A DNA stretch of 60,859 nt from an uncultured Mycoplasmatota bacterium (GTDB lineage: Bacteria > Bacillota_I > Bacilli_A > RF39 > UBA660), in NCBI GenBank assembly GCA_947305065.1, contig CAMZCT010000008.1, forward strand, positions 1-60,859, given 5' to 3'. The translations under genes were made by a program, and so were the position numbers. The notes beneath the pieces were generated by a model. The model was not told where the DNA came from, did no database searches, and was given only the letters and a program-made list of their open reading frames with translations. Shown here one piece after another: positions 1-9,167 of the stretch (within the stretch, counting starts at the first letter, position 1; the number at the start of each line of letters is the position of its first letter).

Positions 1-58
1 ATAAACAATTCATTTATCAAATTTATTGTCTACCAACACTATTTGACAAAGAACCATT

Positions 59-1066
59 TTATTTTTCCATTAGCTTTTTAGCTGTACGCATCATTTGTGA
101 AGTATATCCCATTTCATTGTCGTACCATGCTAGTACTTTAACTAATTGTCCGTCATCTGTTTCTAAAACTTGTGTTGATAAACCATCTACCAAAGCACCA
201 ATTTTTTTACCAATAACATCACTTGATACAATTGGGTCCATAGTGATTTTTAATGTTTCATTTTGATTTTCTTCAAATAATTTATTTATTTCTTCAACAG
301 TTGTTTCTTTTTCTAATTCTAAAGTAACGTCTACAACTGAACCATCTGGAACAGGTACTCTTAATGCGTTACCATCCATTTTACCATCTAGAGCTGGTAT
401 TACTTTACCTATTGCTGATGCAGCTCCAGTTGAAGTAGGGATTATATTGGCAGCACAAGCACGTCCACGACGTGAAGCGATTCCTTTTTTGTGAGGAATA
501 TCTAATGTAGCTTGATCATTTGTATAAGCATGAACTGTTGTCATGAATCCTCTTTTAATTCCTAGATTATCTTCTAGTACTTTTAAAACAGGCGCTAAGC
601 AGTTTGTTGTACATGAAGCTGCAGATATAATTTCTTCAGATCCATCCAAGTCTCCATCATTTACGTTATATACTATAGTTTTCATATCTCCTTTACCAGG
701 TGCAGATATAACAACTTTTTTAGCACCAGCCTTAATATGTTTTTCAGCTGATTCTTTATTAGTAAAGGCTCCAGTACATTCTAGTACTACATCTACTTTT
801 AAATCACGCCATGGTAAATCCTCAGGATCTTTTTCACTAAATACCTTTACCCTTTTACGATTATTTATAATTATTTCATTTCCCTCAAAAGATATTTTAT
901 CTTCGTGAAATGAGCGATGATTAGTATCGTATTTTAACAAATAAGCTAAATCTTCGGCATTTGTTAAATCGTTAATAGCAACTATATCAAAATCGTTTCC
1001 TGTTATAATTTCACGAAACGCAAGTCTTCCTATACGACCAAATCCATTAATTGCAACTTTTATCAT
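59..1066 (-). CDS. gap: Glyceraldehyde-3-phosphate dehydrogenase, type I
   Basis: Glycolytic enzyme that oxidises glyceraldehyde 3-phosphate to 1,3-bisphosphoglycerate with NAD and phosphate, in the cytoplasm. The N-terminal Rossmann fingerprint GFGRIG is at residues 8-13 and the catalytic cysteine motif SCTTNC at 151-156 (Cys152). The 335-residue length is normal for the family. The ATG is preceded by GAGGAG at a good distance. It lies 15 bp downstream of the uridine-kinase-like gene, so the two may be co-transcribed. Identification is firm. The sequence does not show whether NAD or NADP is preferred. Confidence 0.97.
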   Translation of the reverse strand: MIKVAINGFGRIGRLAFREIITGNDFDIVAINDLTNAEDLAYLLKYDTNHRSFHEDKISFEGNEIIINNRKRVKVFSEKDPEDLPWRDLKVDVVLECTGAFTNKESAEKHIKAGAKKVVISAPGKGDMKTIVYNVNDGDLDGSEEIISAASCTTNCLAPVLKVLEDNLGIKRGFMTTVHAYTNDQATLDIPHKKGIASRRGRACAANIIPTSTGAASAIGKVIPALDGKMDGNALRVPVPDGSVVDVTLELEKETTVEEINKLFEENQNETLKITMDPIVSSDVIGKKIGALVDGLSTQVLETDDGQLVKVLAWYDNEMGYTSQMMRTAKKLMEK

Positions 1067-1081
1067 CTTTACTCCTCTTTT

Positions 1082-2740
1082 CTATATACTATTATAAGCA
1101 CTCTTGCCTATGAATTCTCTTAATATTGAATCTTCATTAACATAATCTGATGGAATTGGGAAGAAGATTTTTAAATTATTAATTAATCTTCTTGCTTCAT
1201 TATATGCAGGAGAATCCATTTTTACTGAATATAGTAAAGGTTCTACGAACACTTTTAATACACCAATTTCGTATACTAGTGAAGTGTTTAAAATATAATC
1301 TATATTATTTATATATGGATATATATATTTCTTTTCACCACTTCTTACACTGTTCCATTCAATAATACTTTTACCCACATCTCTAGCTCTAGTACGATTG
1401 TCTCGAACTATTCTTCTTAGTAATCTTAAATCTACAGTAGATATGTAGTTATGTTTATCTATATTTAACGGGATAAATGGACTTAGATAAACTTTGTATT
1501 TTGTTGATGGATCAATTTCAGGAACCATATCATCGTTTAGACAATGTAATCCTTCCATCAAGATAATTGTTTTATCATTTATTCTAATTGGTGGATTGTT
1601 GTACTCCTTGCAACCAGTTGAGAAATTAAAGGTTGGCAATTGAGTTTTCTTTCCATCTAATAAATCTTTTAAAGTTTTATTTAATAGCTTTAAATCTAAA
1701 GCTTCTAAACATTCAAAGTCATAGTTTCCATCTTCATCTTTTGGTGATTCTAATCTTTCTTTAAAGAAATCGTCCACTGTTAATACTAAAGTTTCATATC
1801 CTCTACTTCTTAGTTGTAGAGCAACTTTTTTAGTTGTTGTTGTTTTTCCACTAGAAGACGGACCAGCAAACATCATAAAACGAGCTTTACTCTTTATGAA
1901 GTTTTCTACCATGTCTGAAACTTGATTATTGAAATGTGTTTCAGTTATCTTTACTATATCTTCTATCTTACAATCAGATATCATATTATTTAAATCTGCT
2001 AAATATGGTATTCCAATTGAACTTATCCATTTTTGACTATCTTCAAAGCATTTAATTACATTTTTATAATGAATATATTCAGGCATTGTATATTTAGTAT
2101 TTGGACTTGGGAATAATAATACTAATTGGTTTTCTCCCAAGAAGACTAAATCATACTTTGATAAACAACCTGTGCTATAAGGCATTTCTGAGTAGTAGTA
2201 ATTTATGTAATTACGTAATTTATATTCTGTAACTATATTATTAGTTATATTATGAATGTTGCTAGCTTTTTCTTTTGCATCTACTTTATTGTAATAATTA
2301 ATAGCTTCTTTCTTTTCAACATTTAAATTATATATTCTCTCATCACTTTTGATGATTAAGTTCATTTCTTTTTTTAGTTTTTTAGCATCGTTTAAGGTAA
2401 ATATTTCTTTACCTTCTATAGACATATGCAAGCCGTTACCAATGGAATGATTAAACACTACTTCGTATTTTTTGTCGAAAGCTTCTTTTAAAGCTACTTC
2501 TAAAACAAAACATAAACCAACTTTGTTAATCCTATAACCATTGATATTATTCATATCTATGAAACTAACTTTGGTGTTTTTACCAATTACAGTATCCATT
2601 GGAACTACTTCGTTGTTTATTTCAGCACCTACTATGTTCGTCTCCTGGTGAGGATAACGTTTGCTAATTTCATATAAAGTTAAGCCCTTTTCTACTTCTA
2701 GGGAAGTATTATCAGGAAAAGTAATTGTTATCATCGACAT
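1082..2740 (-). CDS. TGS domain plus uridine kinase/phosphoribulokinase-like P-loop protein
   Basis: A 552-residue protein of a family common in Firmicutes, usually annotated as nucleoside kinase. The N-terminus (about 1-65) is a TGS-type domain. It is followed by a region resembling the second additional domain of threonyl-tRNA synthetase and then a uridine-kinase-like P-loop domain with Walker A GPSSSGKT at residues 293-300. Family knowledge suggests phosphorylation of uridine or a similar nucleoside; the true substrate and the purpose of the synthetase-like front half are not established. The start has RBS AGAGGG; an in-frame ATG two codons later is also possible. It probably leads a two-gene unit with gap. 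Confidence 0.85.
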   Translation of the reverse strand: MSMITITFPDNTSLEVEKGLTLYEISKRYPHQETNIVGAEINNEVVPMDTVIGKNTKVSFIDMNNINGYRINKVGLCFVLEVALKEAFDKKYEVVFNHSIGNGLHMSIEGKEIFTLNDAKKLKKEMNLIIKSDERIYNLNVEKKEAINYYNKVDAKEKASNIHNITNNIVTEYKLRNYINYYYSEMPYSTGCLSKYDLVFLGENQLVLLFPSPNTKYTMPEYIHYKNVIKCFEDSQKWISSIGIPYLADLNNMISDCKIEDIVKITETHFNNQVSDMVENFIKSKARFMMFAGPSSSGKTTTTKKVALQLRSRGYETLVLTVDDFFKERLESPKDEDGNYDFECLEALDLKLLNKTLKDLLDGKKTQLPTFNFSTGCKEYNNPPIRINDKTIILMEGLHCLNDDMVPEIDPSTKYKVYLSPFIPLNIDKHNYISTVDLRLLRRIVRDNRTRARDVGKSIIEWNSVRSGEKKYIYPYINNIDYILNTSLVYEIGVLKVFVEPLLYSVKMDSPAYNEARRLINNLKIFFPIPSDYVNEDSILREFIGKSAYNSI

Positions 2741-2766
2741 AGCATATCCCTCTTATTCTAATAATT

Positions 2767-2795
2767 ATTATACTATATTTTTATTTTTTTGAATA
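2767..2795 (-). promoter_or_regulatory. Possible promoter of the kinase-gap unit
   Basis: A perfect TATAAT lies at 2767-2772 on the minus strand, 27 bp before the kinase ATG. The -35 region (about 2790-2795, TATTCA) is weak. The position supports a start in this divergent intergenic region, but the call rests mainly on the -10. Confidence 0.4.
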
Positions 2796-2877
2796 GATAT
2801 TAAAAAAAATAATGTTAAAAATGTTAACTCTTGTAAATTTTTTGTCTTTTTGACAAGCTTTTGCTGTATAGATAATT

Positions 2878-2906
2878 TAGACAATAATTAGCTTTAATGT
2901 TATAAT
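2878..2906 (+). promoter_or_regulatory. Promoter of the NlpC/P60 gene
   Basis: TAGACA at 2878-2883, a 17-bp spacer and a perfect TATAAT at 2901-2906. This is a strong sigma-A-type promoter 28 bp before the ATG. A short dyad, TTGTC-TTTTT-GACAA, lies just upstream at 2842-2856 and could be an operator. Confidence 0.75.
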
Positions 2907-2933
2907 ACACCATAGTTATTGAGGGGTATTGTT

Positions 2934-4337
2934 ATGAAAAGATTAAATAGGAAGGAATTATTAATAACAACAGTAGTATTTGTAATATTGGTAGCTATAA
3001 TATCAATATTGGTTTACTATAATTTTTTTGTTGGACCAAGTATTATGAATGTTGAAAAGACTGACAGTGTACGTTTTGAAAACAAAAAGATATTTAATAT
3101 AGAAGTTAGCAATTCGCCTCTTAAGATAGATAAATCAACATGGTGTTTATTAGTAGAAAAAGACACTGCTTTAAATGTAAATGATGCAGAATGGGAAAAA
3201 GCAAGTAATGGTTATTGTAGCATCATAGCAGACGATCAAGATTATGATGTTTACATAAGAGATAAATATAATAATTATGATAGTACCAAGGAAGGTTTTA
3301 AGAAGGACAAAAAGAAAGAAAAGCAAATTACTAAAAAAACAATTAAAACTGATGTTGATAATATGTACTTATATATCGGTCAAAAGCAAAAGATTAATGC
3401 TAATACAACCGATTTAATAGATAAAAATATCAGTTACAGTTCTTCAAATCCTGATATTGCTAGTGTTGATGAAAACGGTTTAGTAATTGGTAATTCTTAC
3501 GGAAAAGCAACTGTTACTATTCAGAACAAAAATGAAGCTAGGAAAGAAATAAATGTTGTTGTAACAAGATTAATTAAAGAAATGGATGCCACAGCTAAAA
3601 GAGATTATTTTACTTGTAATATGTTAAATGATGAAGAAGCTAATTTATTAGATGATATATTATTTGATCGTGTTAATAGGGCTGGTTTGGGAACAAGAGC
3701 TGGTGTATTAGCTGCTGCTAGATTCCTTACATTAGAAAGCACTTATGAAGTTCCTTACTTTTATGAAAATGGTCGTTTAGAAAATTATGAACCATATAAA
3801 CATGTAGATGGGGAAGGAAGATATTACCATAGAGGATTATATTTAAGTCCTAGAAAGACTAAAGAAATAACAGCTAGTTTTGTTGGTCCTGTAATGTGGG
3901 GATGTAATTTACAAAACTATACTGACTGGGGAATGTATGTAACTGGTCAATTATATCCTAACGGATTAGACTGTTCGGGATTCGTTACTTGGGCTTTACT
4001 AAATGGTGGTTTTGATGTTGGTGATATTGGTGCTGGTATTGAACCTGATCATAAAGATGTAACAGATTTAGGTGAATTAGTATATCTTAGTGATGAATTG
4101 ATGGCTTCTGGTCGAGTTAAAGCCGGAGATTTAATTGGTTTAGATGGACACGCTGCTATATTAGTTGGTTGGGATGAAAACAATTATTATATAGCTGAAT
4201 CCTTAAATACTACTAAAGGGGTGGTAGTAACTACCGTTAGAAGAAGTGATTTGGTTCATAATAGTATTTATAAATATGTAGTATTAATGGATGGTATTTA
4301 TAAAGAACAAGGTAATTATTCAACTTATTGGAAATAA
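2934..4337 (+). CDS. Membrane-anchored wall protein with Ig-like (Big_2) domain and NlpC/P60 peptidase domain
   Basis: Predicted cell-wall hydrolase of 467 residues. One N-terminal membrane segment (about residues 10-33) is followed by a Lys-rich linker, a bacterial Ig-like Big_2 domain (about 140-210) and a C-terminal NlpC/P60-type cysteine peptidase domain. The nucleophile is in DCSGF (Cys347) and the histidine in DGHAAI (His406). NlpC/P60 enzymes cleave peptides in peptidoglycan stems. I chose the ATG at 2934 over an upstream TTG because GAGGGG sits 7 bp before it. The gene stands alone, divergent from the kinase gene, with its own promoter and a shared terminator. The substrate bond is unknown. 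Confidence 0.85.
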   Translation: MKRLNRKELLITTVVFVILVAIISILVYYNFFVGPSIMNVEKTDSVRFENKKIFNIEVSNSPLKIDKSTWCLLVEKDTALNVNDAEWEKASNGYCSIIADDQDYDVYIRDKYNNYDSTKEGFKKDKKKEKQITKKTIKTDVDNMYLYIGQKQKINANTTDLIDKNISYSSSNPDIASVDENGLVIGNSYGKATVTIQNKNEARKEINVVVTRLIKEMDATAKRDYFTCNMLNDEEANLLDDILFDRVNRAGLGTRAGVLAAARFLTLESTYEVPYFYENGRLENYEPYKHVDGEGRYYHRGLYLSPRKTKEITASFVGPVMWGCNLQNYTDWGMYVTGQLYPNGLDCSGFVTWALLNGGFDVGDIGAGIEPDHKDVTDLGELVYLSDELMASGRVKAGDLIGLDGHAAILVGWDENNYYIAESLNTTKGVVVTTVRRSDLVHNSIYKYVVLMDGIYKEQGNYSTYWK

Positions 4338-4376
4338 AAAAAATAGTAATAAGTTAATTCTTATTACTATTTTTAT
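4338..4376. terminator. Bidirectional intrinsic terminator
   Basis: Inverted repeat AATAGTAATAAG / CTTATTACTATT (4342-4353 and 4360-4371) flanked by an A-run on one side and a T-run on the other. It can end both the NlpC/P60 transcript and the converging yvcK-whiA transcript; it overlaps the last codons of whiA. Confidence 0.85.
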
Positions 4377-5286
4377 GTCTTTCTACTAATTTTTTTACTT
4401 TAATGAAGTAATGATTTACTCCTGATTTACCAATTGTATGTCCTGTTTCTTTAGAAATAATATCTGCCAATTCTGAAAGAGAACTTTCAGGATAGAATTC
4501 TCGATAGCGAATTGCTTCTTTAGTACTATCATCTAACAATCCAAGTAAATCATGTTCTTTAATATAATTAATATCTTCTAACTGTTTTAACCCTGTTTTT
4601 AATATTTTTTCTTGATTAGATAATTCACAATTATTTAATCTGTTAACCATATTTTTATGATCGCGATATATTCTAATGTCCTCAAAGTAGAATAATGAAT
4701 TAGTAGCCCCAAACATTTTAATAATATCGCTTATCATCTCAGAAGATTTAACATAAGTCATATATTTGTTAGTTCTTTTTATTACTTTAGATACAATATT
4801 GAAATCTTTTAATAAGTTAGATATATATATACCATCTTTTTTAAGATTAGAAGAGAATTCTAAATGATATCCACTAGTAGCGGGATCATTGACACTTCCA
4901 GTTGCTAAGAAAGCTCCTCTTAGATATGATATCTTTTCTTCATCTGTATCTAGTATACTTTCACTTGGTAGAATGGTTTTACCATTCTGTTTAATATTTA
5001 ATGCTTCTAAGATGGTTTCTATTTTATCAGATATTTCTAGAATATATATTTGTTTAACACGAAAGCGTTTTTGGATTCTAATAGTAATTTTGATATTTAT
5101 ACCAAAATTACTTTTTATATCTTTATAAATACGTCTAGCTACGGAAGCATTTTCCATGGTTAGTGTTATTTTATTCTTTTTTATTTGACCAGTAAATCTT
5201 ATGAAAGAGGATAATTCATTTAGAGATTCTATTTTATTAATATCTCTTTTAGTGATTTCTTCTTTCATACTTGTGGTAAAGCTCAT
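4354..5286 (-). CDS. whiA: WhiA-family DNA-binding protein
   Basis: A 310-residue member of the WhiA family, found across Gram-positive bacteria and linked to cell division and chromosome segregation in non-sporulating and sporulating species. The N-terminal half has LAGLIDADG homing-endonuclease-like folds (YLRGAFLATG at about 193-202) that lack endonuclease function in this family. The C-terminal helix-turn-helix is about 265-305. It follows yvcK by 1 bp, the conserved family order. The usual third partner, rapZ, is not adjacent. Identification is firm. Confidence 0.95.
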   Translation of the reverse strand: MSFTTSMKEEITKRDINKIESLNELSSFIRFTGQIKKNKITLTMENASVARRIYKDIKSNFGINIKITIRIQKRFRVKQIYILEISDKIETILEALNIKQNGKTILPSESILDTDEEKISYLRGAFLATGSVNDPATSGYHLEFSSNLKKDGIYISNLLKDFNIVSKVIKRTNKYMTYVKSSEMISDIIKMFGATNSLFYFEDIRIYRDHKNMVNRLNNCELSNQEKILKTGLKQLEDINYIKEHDLLGLLDDSTKEAIRYREFYPESSLSELADIISKETGHTIGKSGVNHYFIKVKKLVERHKNSNKN

Positions 5287-5287
5287 T

Positions 5288-6235
5288 TTATTCTCCTTCC
5301 ATCAAATAAGAGAATATTAAATAAGCTGTTTTAAGTGCATCATGTCTTACATATCCTTCTTCAACTTTAAATAGTTTTTCAGAGATTAGTTTTATTTTCA
5401 TTTTTTCAATCTCTTTTTCATCTATTAATACAGGATCTTTTCCTTCAGACTTAGCAAGTAGAGACATTTTATGTGGTATTTCTGAAGTATTAGCGATGAC
5501 AGCATCAATTGAATGTCTTCCTAAAGTTTTTTCTAAGAATTTAATATGGTTACTAACTTTAAAGCCATCTGTTTCCCCAGGCTGAGTTAACATATTGCAA
5601 ATATATAAAGTCTTTGCTTTTGAATTCTTAATTGCCTTTTTAATTTCTGGACAAATCAAATTTGGCATGATACTTGTTACTAAAGAACCAGCACTTATTA
5701 TTATTAAATCAGCTTTAGCAATAGCGTCTAAAACCTTTTTATTAACATTAATTTTCTTACTATATTTTATTGATGCTATATGTTGACGAGCTGCAGTTAT
5801 CTCTGCTTCGCCATATATTTCTTCTCCATCTTTGGTAATTCCAATTAGATCAGCACAATCTTCTGTTAGAGGAAGTATTGTTCCTTTGACATCTAACAAG
5901 TCACAAAGGATTGGTAAAGAATGAGCAAAATCACCTTTCATCTCTAAAAGAGCTGTCATAATAAGATTTTTAATAGAATGATTACCTATACTACTATCTT
6001 TATTAAAACGGTAATTTAATAATTCTTTTACTCCTTTTGATGTAGTTGACATAGCCATTAATACTTTAGTTATATCTCCTACTGCTGGTATTTGAAATTC
6101 TTCCCTTAACTTTCCAGTACTCTTGCCATTGTCAGATACACTAACAACTGCTGTTATATCTAAAGGGAATTGCATTAACCCTTTTAATAATTGAGATTGA
6201 CCACTACCTCCACCAAATATTACTACTTTTTTCAT
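5288..6235 (-). CDS. yvcK: YvcK/CofD-like gluconeogenesis factor
   Basis: A 315-residue YvcK-family protein of the CofD-like fold. It begins with a Rossmann-type nucleotide-binding loop, GGGSGQSQLL. In Bacillus, YvcK binds UDP-GlcNAc and is needed for growth on gluconeogenic carbon and for normal wall synthesis. I chose the ATG at 6235 over the one at 6253 because GGAGGG stands 5 bp before it. It overlaps functionally with whiA, 1 bp downstream. The upstream neighbour is the ftsEX-M23 operon, separated by a terminator, not rapZ as in most Firmicutes. Confidence 0.93.
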   Translation of the reverse strand: MKKVVIFGGGSGQSQLLKGLMQFPLDITAVVSVSDNGKSTGKLREEFQIPAVGDITKVLMAMSTTSKGVKELLNYRFNKDSSIGNHSIKNLIMTALLEMKGDFAHSLPILCDLLDVKGTILPLTEDCADLIGITKDGEEIYGEAEITAARQHIASIKYSKKINVNKKVLDAIAKADLIIISAGSLVTSIMPNLICPEIKKAIKNSKAKTLYICNMLTQPGETDGFKVSNHIKFLEKTLGRHSIDAVIANTSEIPHKMSLLAKSEGKDPVLIDEKEIEKMKIKLISEKLFKVEEGYVRHDALKTAYLIFSYLMEGE

Positions 6236-6255
6236 AATATCCCTCCGTTTCATCT

Positions 6256-6264
6256 ATGATATCA
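6256..6264 (-). promoter_or_regulatory. Extended -10 promoter of yvcK-whiA
   Basis: TGATATCAT on the minus strand (extended -10, core TATCAT at 6256-6261). The matching -35 position falls in the T-run of the upstream M23 terminator and is a poor match, so the call depends on the extended element. Confidence 0.4.
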
Positions 6265-6274
6265 CATTTTATCT

Positions 6275-6302
6275 AACTAAAAAAGGAACTATTGTTCCTT
6301 TT
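6275..6302 (-). terminator. Intrinsic terminator of the ftsE-ftsX-M23 operon
   Basis: Stem AAAAGGAAC / GTTCCTTTT (6281-6289 and 6294-6302), 4-base loop, then a T-run on the minus strand. It begins at the M23 stop codon. Confidence 0.85.
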
Positions 6303-7506
6303 ATCTACCAGACCATTTCCAGCCGTATACATTTTTTATTCCTGTAATAGAACTTTCTGCAGTTGCTTTTGTATTAGACTTGAATGTAGACCAACTTTTA
6401 TATCCATTGGCACCAGCACCTAGGTAATAACCGTAAGCTATAGAATAGTGTAAGTGGGTTCCTGAAGTACATTTATCATAGTACCAAGTAGATGAGTCGC
6501 CTCCTACGTATCCTATTATTTGTCCTTTGGTTACTTTTTGTCCTGGAGATACTGCATAGCTTCTTAAATGGCCAAATTCAGAAGTGTATGCTCTACCACC
6601 TACTTGATGGTGAATATACACTATGTTTCCACCACAACTTTGATGATAAGCAGTATGTGCTACTGTTCCATTTGCTGGAGCATATACAGGTGTTCCTGGT
6701 ACGTTTCCTCCTAAGTCCATTCCTGCGTGACCATTGTGTCCCCACGCTTGCGTTACTTTACCAGAATTAAGAGGTCTTGAGAACGATGCTGAGTTTCCAC
6801 CTTTGTTATAGTAACAATCATCGATAGAATCCCCATCTTTACAACCAGCTCTTTCATATAATACAACTTGATTCTTTAAAGCTTTTAACTCTTCGTCATA
6901 ATCCATACCGATTGAAGCAAGAGTTGCTACATAAGCTTCTAACTTGTCTACTTCTTTTTCATTAGCTTCAATAGAGTTTTCTAGATTAATATTGTCTTGA
7001 GCAAGTTGTACTTGTAGTTGTTTATTATCTTCAATTAATTTTTCTAAATCTTTTAACTGTTTATCAGTGTAATTGATTATTTGTTCCATTACCGCTTGCC
7101 TTTCAATCATATCAGAAATTGATTCAGCATCAAATAAATAATCAATATATATAGATTCTGTAGAAGACCCAGTATATTGGTAAATCGTGATTACTTTTTT
7201 TAGTTCTTCTGTTTTAACTTTTATTTGATCTTCACTTTCAGTGACCTTTTCTTTAGATTCTTCTACTTTTCTTTCATTGTTTTCTATCGTATTATTTGCA
7301 GCTACTATTGCTTGCCTTTTAGCATTGATGCTATTTTGGGCTTCAATTGATAATCTCTTATTACGATTGGCTTTAGCTTCTAATGCAGAAACTTCTTTTT
7401 TATAATCACCTAAAGTTTTTCCATCAGCTTTTGCTACCCTAATAGGCAAAACACTAAATGCAACTACCATAATACTTAGAAGTATCCTAACTAGTTTGTT
7501 TTTCAT
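6301..7506 (-). CDS. Secreted PcsB/EnvC-like coiled-coil M23 peptidoglycan hydrolase
   Basis: A 401-residue secreted protein with a signal peptide (cleavage near residue 27), a long coiled coil (about 30-220) and a C-terminal LytM/M23 metallopeptidase domain. The zinc ligands are visible as HAGMD (His260, Asp264) and HLH (His351, His353), so the enzyme looks active. The gene overlaps ftsX by one base (TAATG). Coiled-coil hydrolases next to ftsEX (PcsB, CwlO, EnvC) are switched on by the FtsEX ABC complex, so this is probably the FtsEX-controlled septal or lateral-wall hydrolase. That pairing is inferred from context. Confidence 0.88.
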   Translation of the reverse strand: MKNKLVRILLSIMVVAFSVLPIRVAKADGKTLGDYKKEVSALEAKANRNKRLSIEAQNSINAKRQAIVAANNTIENNERKVEESKEKVTESEDQIKVKTEELKKVITIYQYTGSSTESIYIDYLFDAESISDMIERQAVMEQIINYTDKQLKDLEKLIEDNKQLQVQLAQDNINLENSIEANEKEVDKLEAYVATLASIGMDYDEELKALKNQVVLYERAGCKDGDSIDDCYYNKGGNSASFSRPLNSGKVTQAWGHNGHAGMDLGGNVPGTPVYAPANGTVAHTAYHQSCGGNIVYIHHQVGGRAYTSEFGHLRSYAVSPGQKVTKGQIIGYVGGDSSTWYYDKCTSGTHLHYSIAYGYYLGAGANGYKSWSTFKSNTKATAESSITGIKNVYGWKWSGR

Positions 7507-8420
7507 TAAACTTTCAGATACCTCCTTACTGCGGCGTAACTACCAATCATACCTACTACTGTTCCGATTCCTAATAGTATTAGGGAAGCATAAATAGTAA
7601 ATGGCATTGGATATAGCATTTTAATTGCACCAGAGTAGAAGTATCCTCCTAACTTATCATAGAAGATTGTATACCCCCAAATAGTTACTACTATCGGAAT
7701 TATAGAACCAATTATACCAAGTATTGTTCCTTCTATTACAAAAGGTAAACGTATAACTGGATTACTAATTCCAACTAATCTCATTATTTCTATTTCTTCA
7801 CTACGAGAATAAATGGTTAGTTTTATAGTATTTCCTATTAAGAAAACTGTTACTATTACTAAACCTATTATTATCCAAATAGTAAGGTTTTTAACAATAT
7901 CAACTAGTACTACCATTCTATCTTCAACATTTTTATTATACTTAACGCTATAGATTTTATCCATTTTTTCTATCTTTTCAACAGTTGGAGTTAATTGACC
8001 AATCTCCTTTGCTGTTAAGAAAAATTCCGGATTAAATGGGTTGTTATTATCATCCCAAGTACTAATAACATTGTTAACTACAGAACCTTTTCCAGTTTTT
8101 TCCATAGTTTCTTCTTTAACTGTTTTTTTGTCTTTATAAATCATTTCGTCAGCTTTGATTGTATCTAAAGCAGCTAGATCATTCTTAATTTTATTAATTT
8201 CTTCTTGTGTTGCATCTGCATCAACAAACACTATAATAGTTAAGTTTTCAGACAAATTGTGAGTAAAATCATTTATGTTTCCTGCTACTAATAATGCTAT
8301 AGCTACAACAATCAAAGTTATAGTTGTACATATTAATGAAGCAGAACTAAGAGCAAGATTACGGAAAATACTTTTGAAAGCATTTACCACATTTCTAAAA
8401 AATATTCTAATCAATTTCAT
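7506..8420 (-). CDS. ftsX: Cell division ABC transporter permease FtsX
   Basis: A 304-residue FtsX with a short cytoplasmic start, a first membrane segment at about 22-46, a large extracellular loop (about 47-165) and three further membrane segments in the C-terminal half. The extracellular loop is where FtsX contacts its hydrolase partner. It overlaps ftsE by 14 bp and the M23 gene by 1 bp, indicating a tightly coupled three-gene unit. Role from the family: it passes ATP-driven conformational change to a wall hydrolase. Confidence 0.93.
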   Translation of the reverse strand: MKLIRIFFRNVVNAFKSIFRNLALSSASLICTTITLIVVAIALLVAGNINDFTHNLSENLTIIVFVDADATQEEINKIKNDLAALDTIKADEMIYKDKKTVKEETMEKTGKGSVVNNVISTWDDNNNPFNPEFFLTAKEIGQLTPTVEKIEKMDKIYSVKYNKNVEDRMVVLVDIVKNLTIWIIIGLVIVTVFLIGNTIKLTIYSRSEEIEIMRLVGISNPVIRLPFVIEGTILGIIGSIIPIVVTIWGYTIFYDKLGGYFYSGAIKMLYPMPFTIYASLILLGIGTVVGMIGSYAAVRRYLKV

Positions 8421-9108
8421 CAGCTACATAACTTCCTTTCTGTGTATCATCAACTATTACACCATTGGAAAGTGTTACTACTCTCTTACGCATTGAATTA
8501 ACAATTTCTTTATCATGTGTAACCATTACTACTGTTGTTTTCATTTCTTTATTTATCTTATTAATTACTTTAACTATTTCTTTGGAAGTTTTAGGGTCTA
8601 AGTTACCTGTTGGCTCGTCACAAATTAATACTTTTGGTTCATTTACTATTGCACGAGCAATACATACTCTTTGTTGTTCGCCTCCTGATAGCTTTTTAGG
8701 AAAGCTTTTTTCTTTTCCTTTAAGACCAACTCTCTCTAGTGCTAGTCTTACTTTTTTTCTTATCGTTGAATTAGCTAATCCTGCCATAGCTAATGGAAAA
8801 GCAACGTTTTCATAAACTGTTTGTTTAGGTAGCAATTTGAAGTCTTGGAATACTATTCCTATTTTCCTTCTTAATCTATATACCTTACTATTAGGTACTT
8901 TTGCTACATTTATTCCACCTACTATTACTGTCCCTTTAGTAGGTTTTTCTTCTCTATATAACATTTTTACTAATGTAGATTTTCCACAAGCAGTTTCTCC
9001 TGTTATAAACACAAATTCTCCTTTATCTATGTATAAAGACAAGTCAGAAATTGCTGCATTACCGTCTTTATATAGTTTATAACAATGTTTTATTTCTATA
9101 AATTTCAT
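8407..9108 (-). CDS. ftsE: Cell division ATP-binding protein FtsE
   Basis: A 233-residue ABC ATPase with Walker A GETACGKST (about 36-44), signature LSGGEQQR and Walker B VLICDEPTGNLDP. It powers FtsX. The start is preceded by GGCGGTG and an extended -10 promoter. It is the first gene of the ftsE-ftsX-M23 operon. The Walker A has Ala-Cys where many FtsE proteins have Ala-Gly or Gly-Ala, a conservative variation. Confidence 0.93.
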   Translation of the reverse strand: MKFIEIKHCYKLYKDGNAAISDLSLYIDKGEFVFITGETACGKSTLVKMLYREEKPTKGTVIVGGINVAKVPNSKVYRLRRKIGIVFQDFKLLPKQTVYENVAFPLAMAGLANSTIRKKVRLALERVGLKGKEKSFPKKLSGGEQQRVCIARAIVNEPKVLICDEPTGNLDPKTSKEIVKVINKINKEMKTTVVMVTHDKEIVNSMRKRVVTLSNGVIVDDTQKGSYVADEID

Positions 9109-9131
9109 ATTACACCGCCTTAGTATCTTTT

Positions 9132-9140
9132 ATTATATCA
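9132..9140 (-). promoter_or_regulatory. Extended -10 promoter of the ftsE operon
   Basis: TGATATAAT on the minus strand (TATAAT core at 9132-9137), 23 bp before ATG. Its -35 position (about 9155-9160, TTTATT) lies inside the terminator of the upstream YitT gene. Confidence 0.6.
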
Positions 9141-9167
9141 AAAAATTCCCATTAAATAAATGGGAAT
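9139..9167 (-). terminator. Intrinsic terminator of the YitT gene
   Basis: Stem ATTCCCATT / AATGGGAAT (9145-9153 and 9159-9167) followed by TTTTTT on the minus strand. It overlaps the YitT stop codon and the ftsE promoter. Confidence 0.8.

Noticed and set aside
1005..1025. parS-like sequence near TTTCACGAAAC in gap
   Set aside because: It lacks the central GT and the palindrome of TGTTTCACGTGAAACA; no full parS seen by eye.
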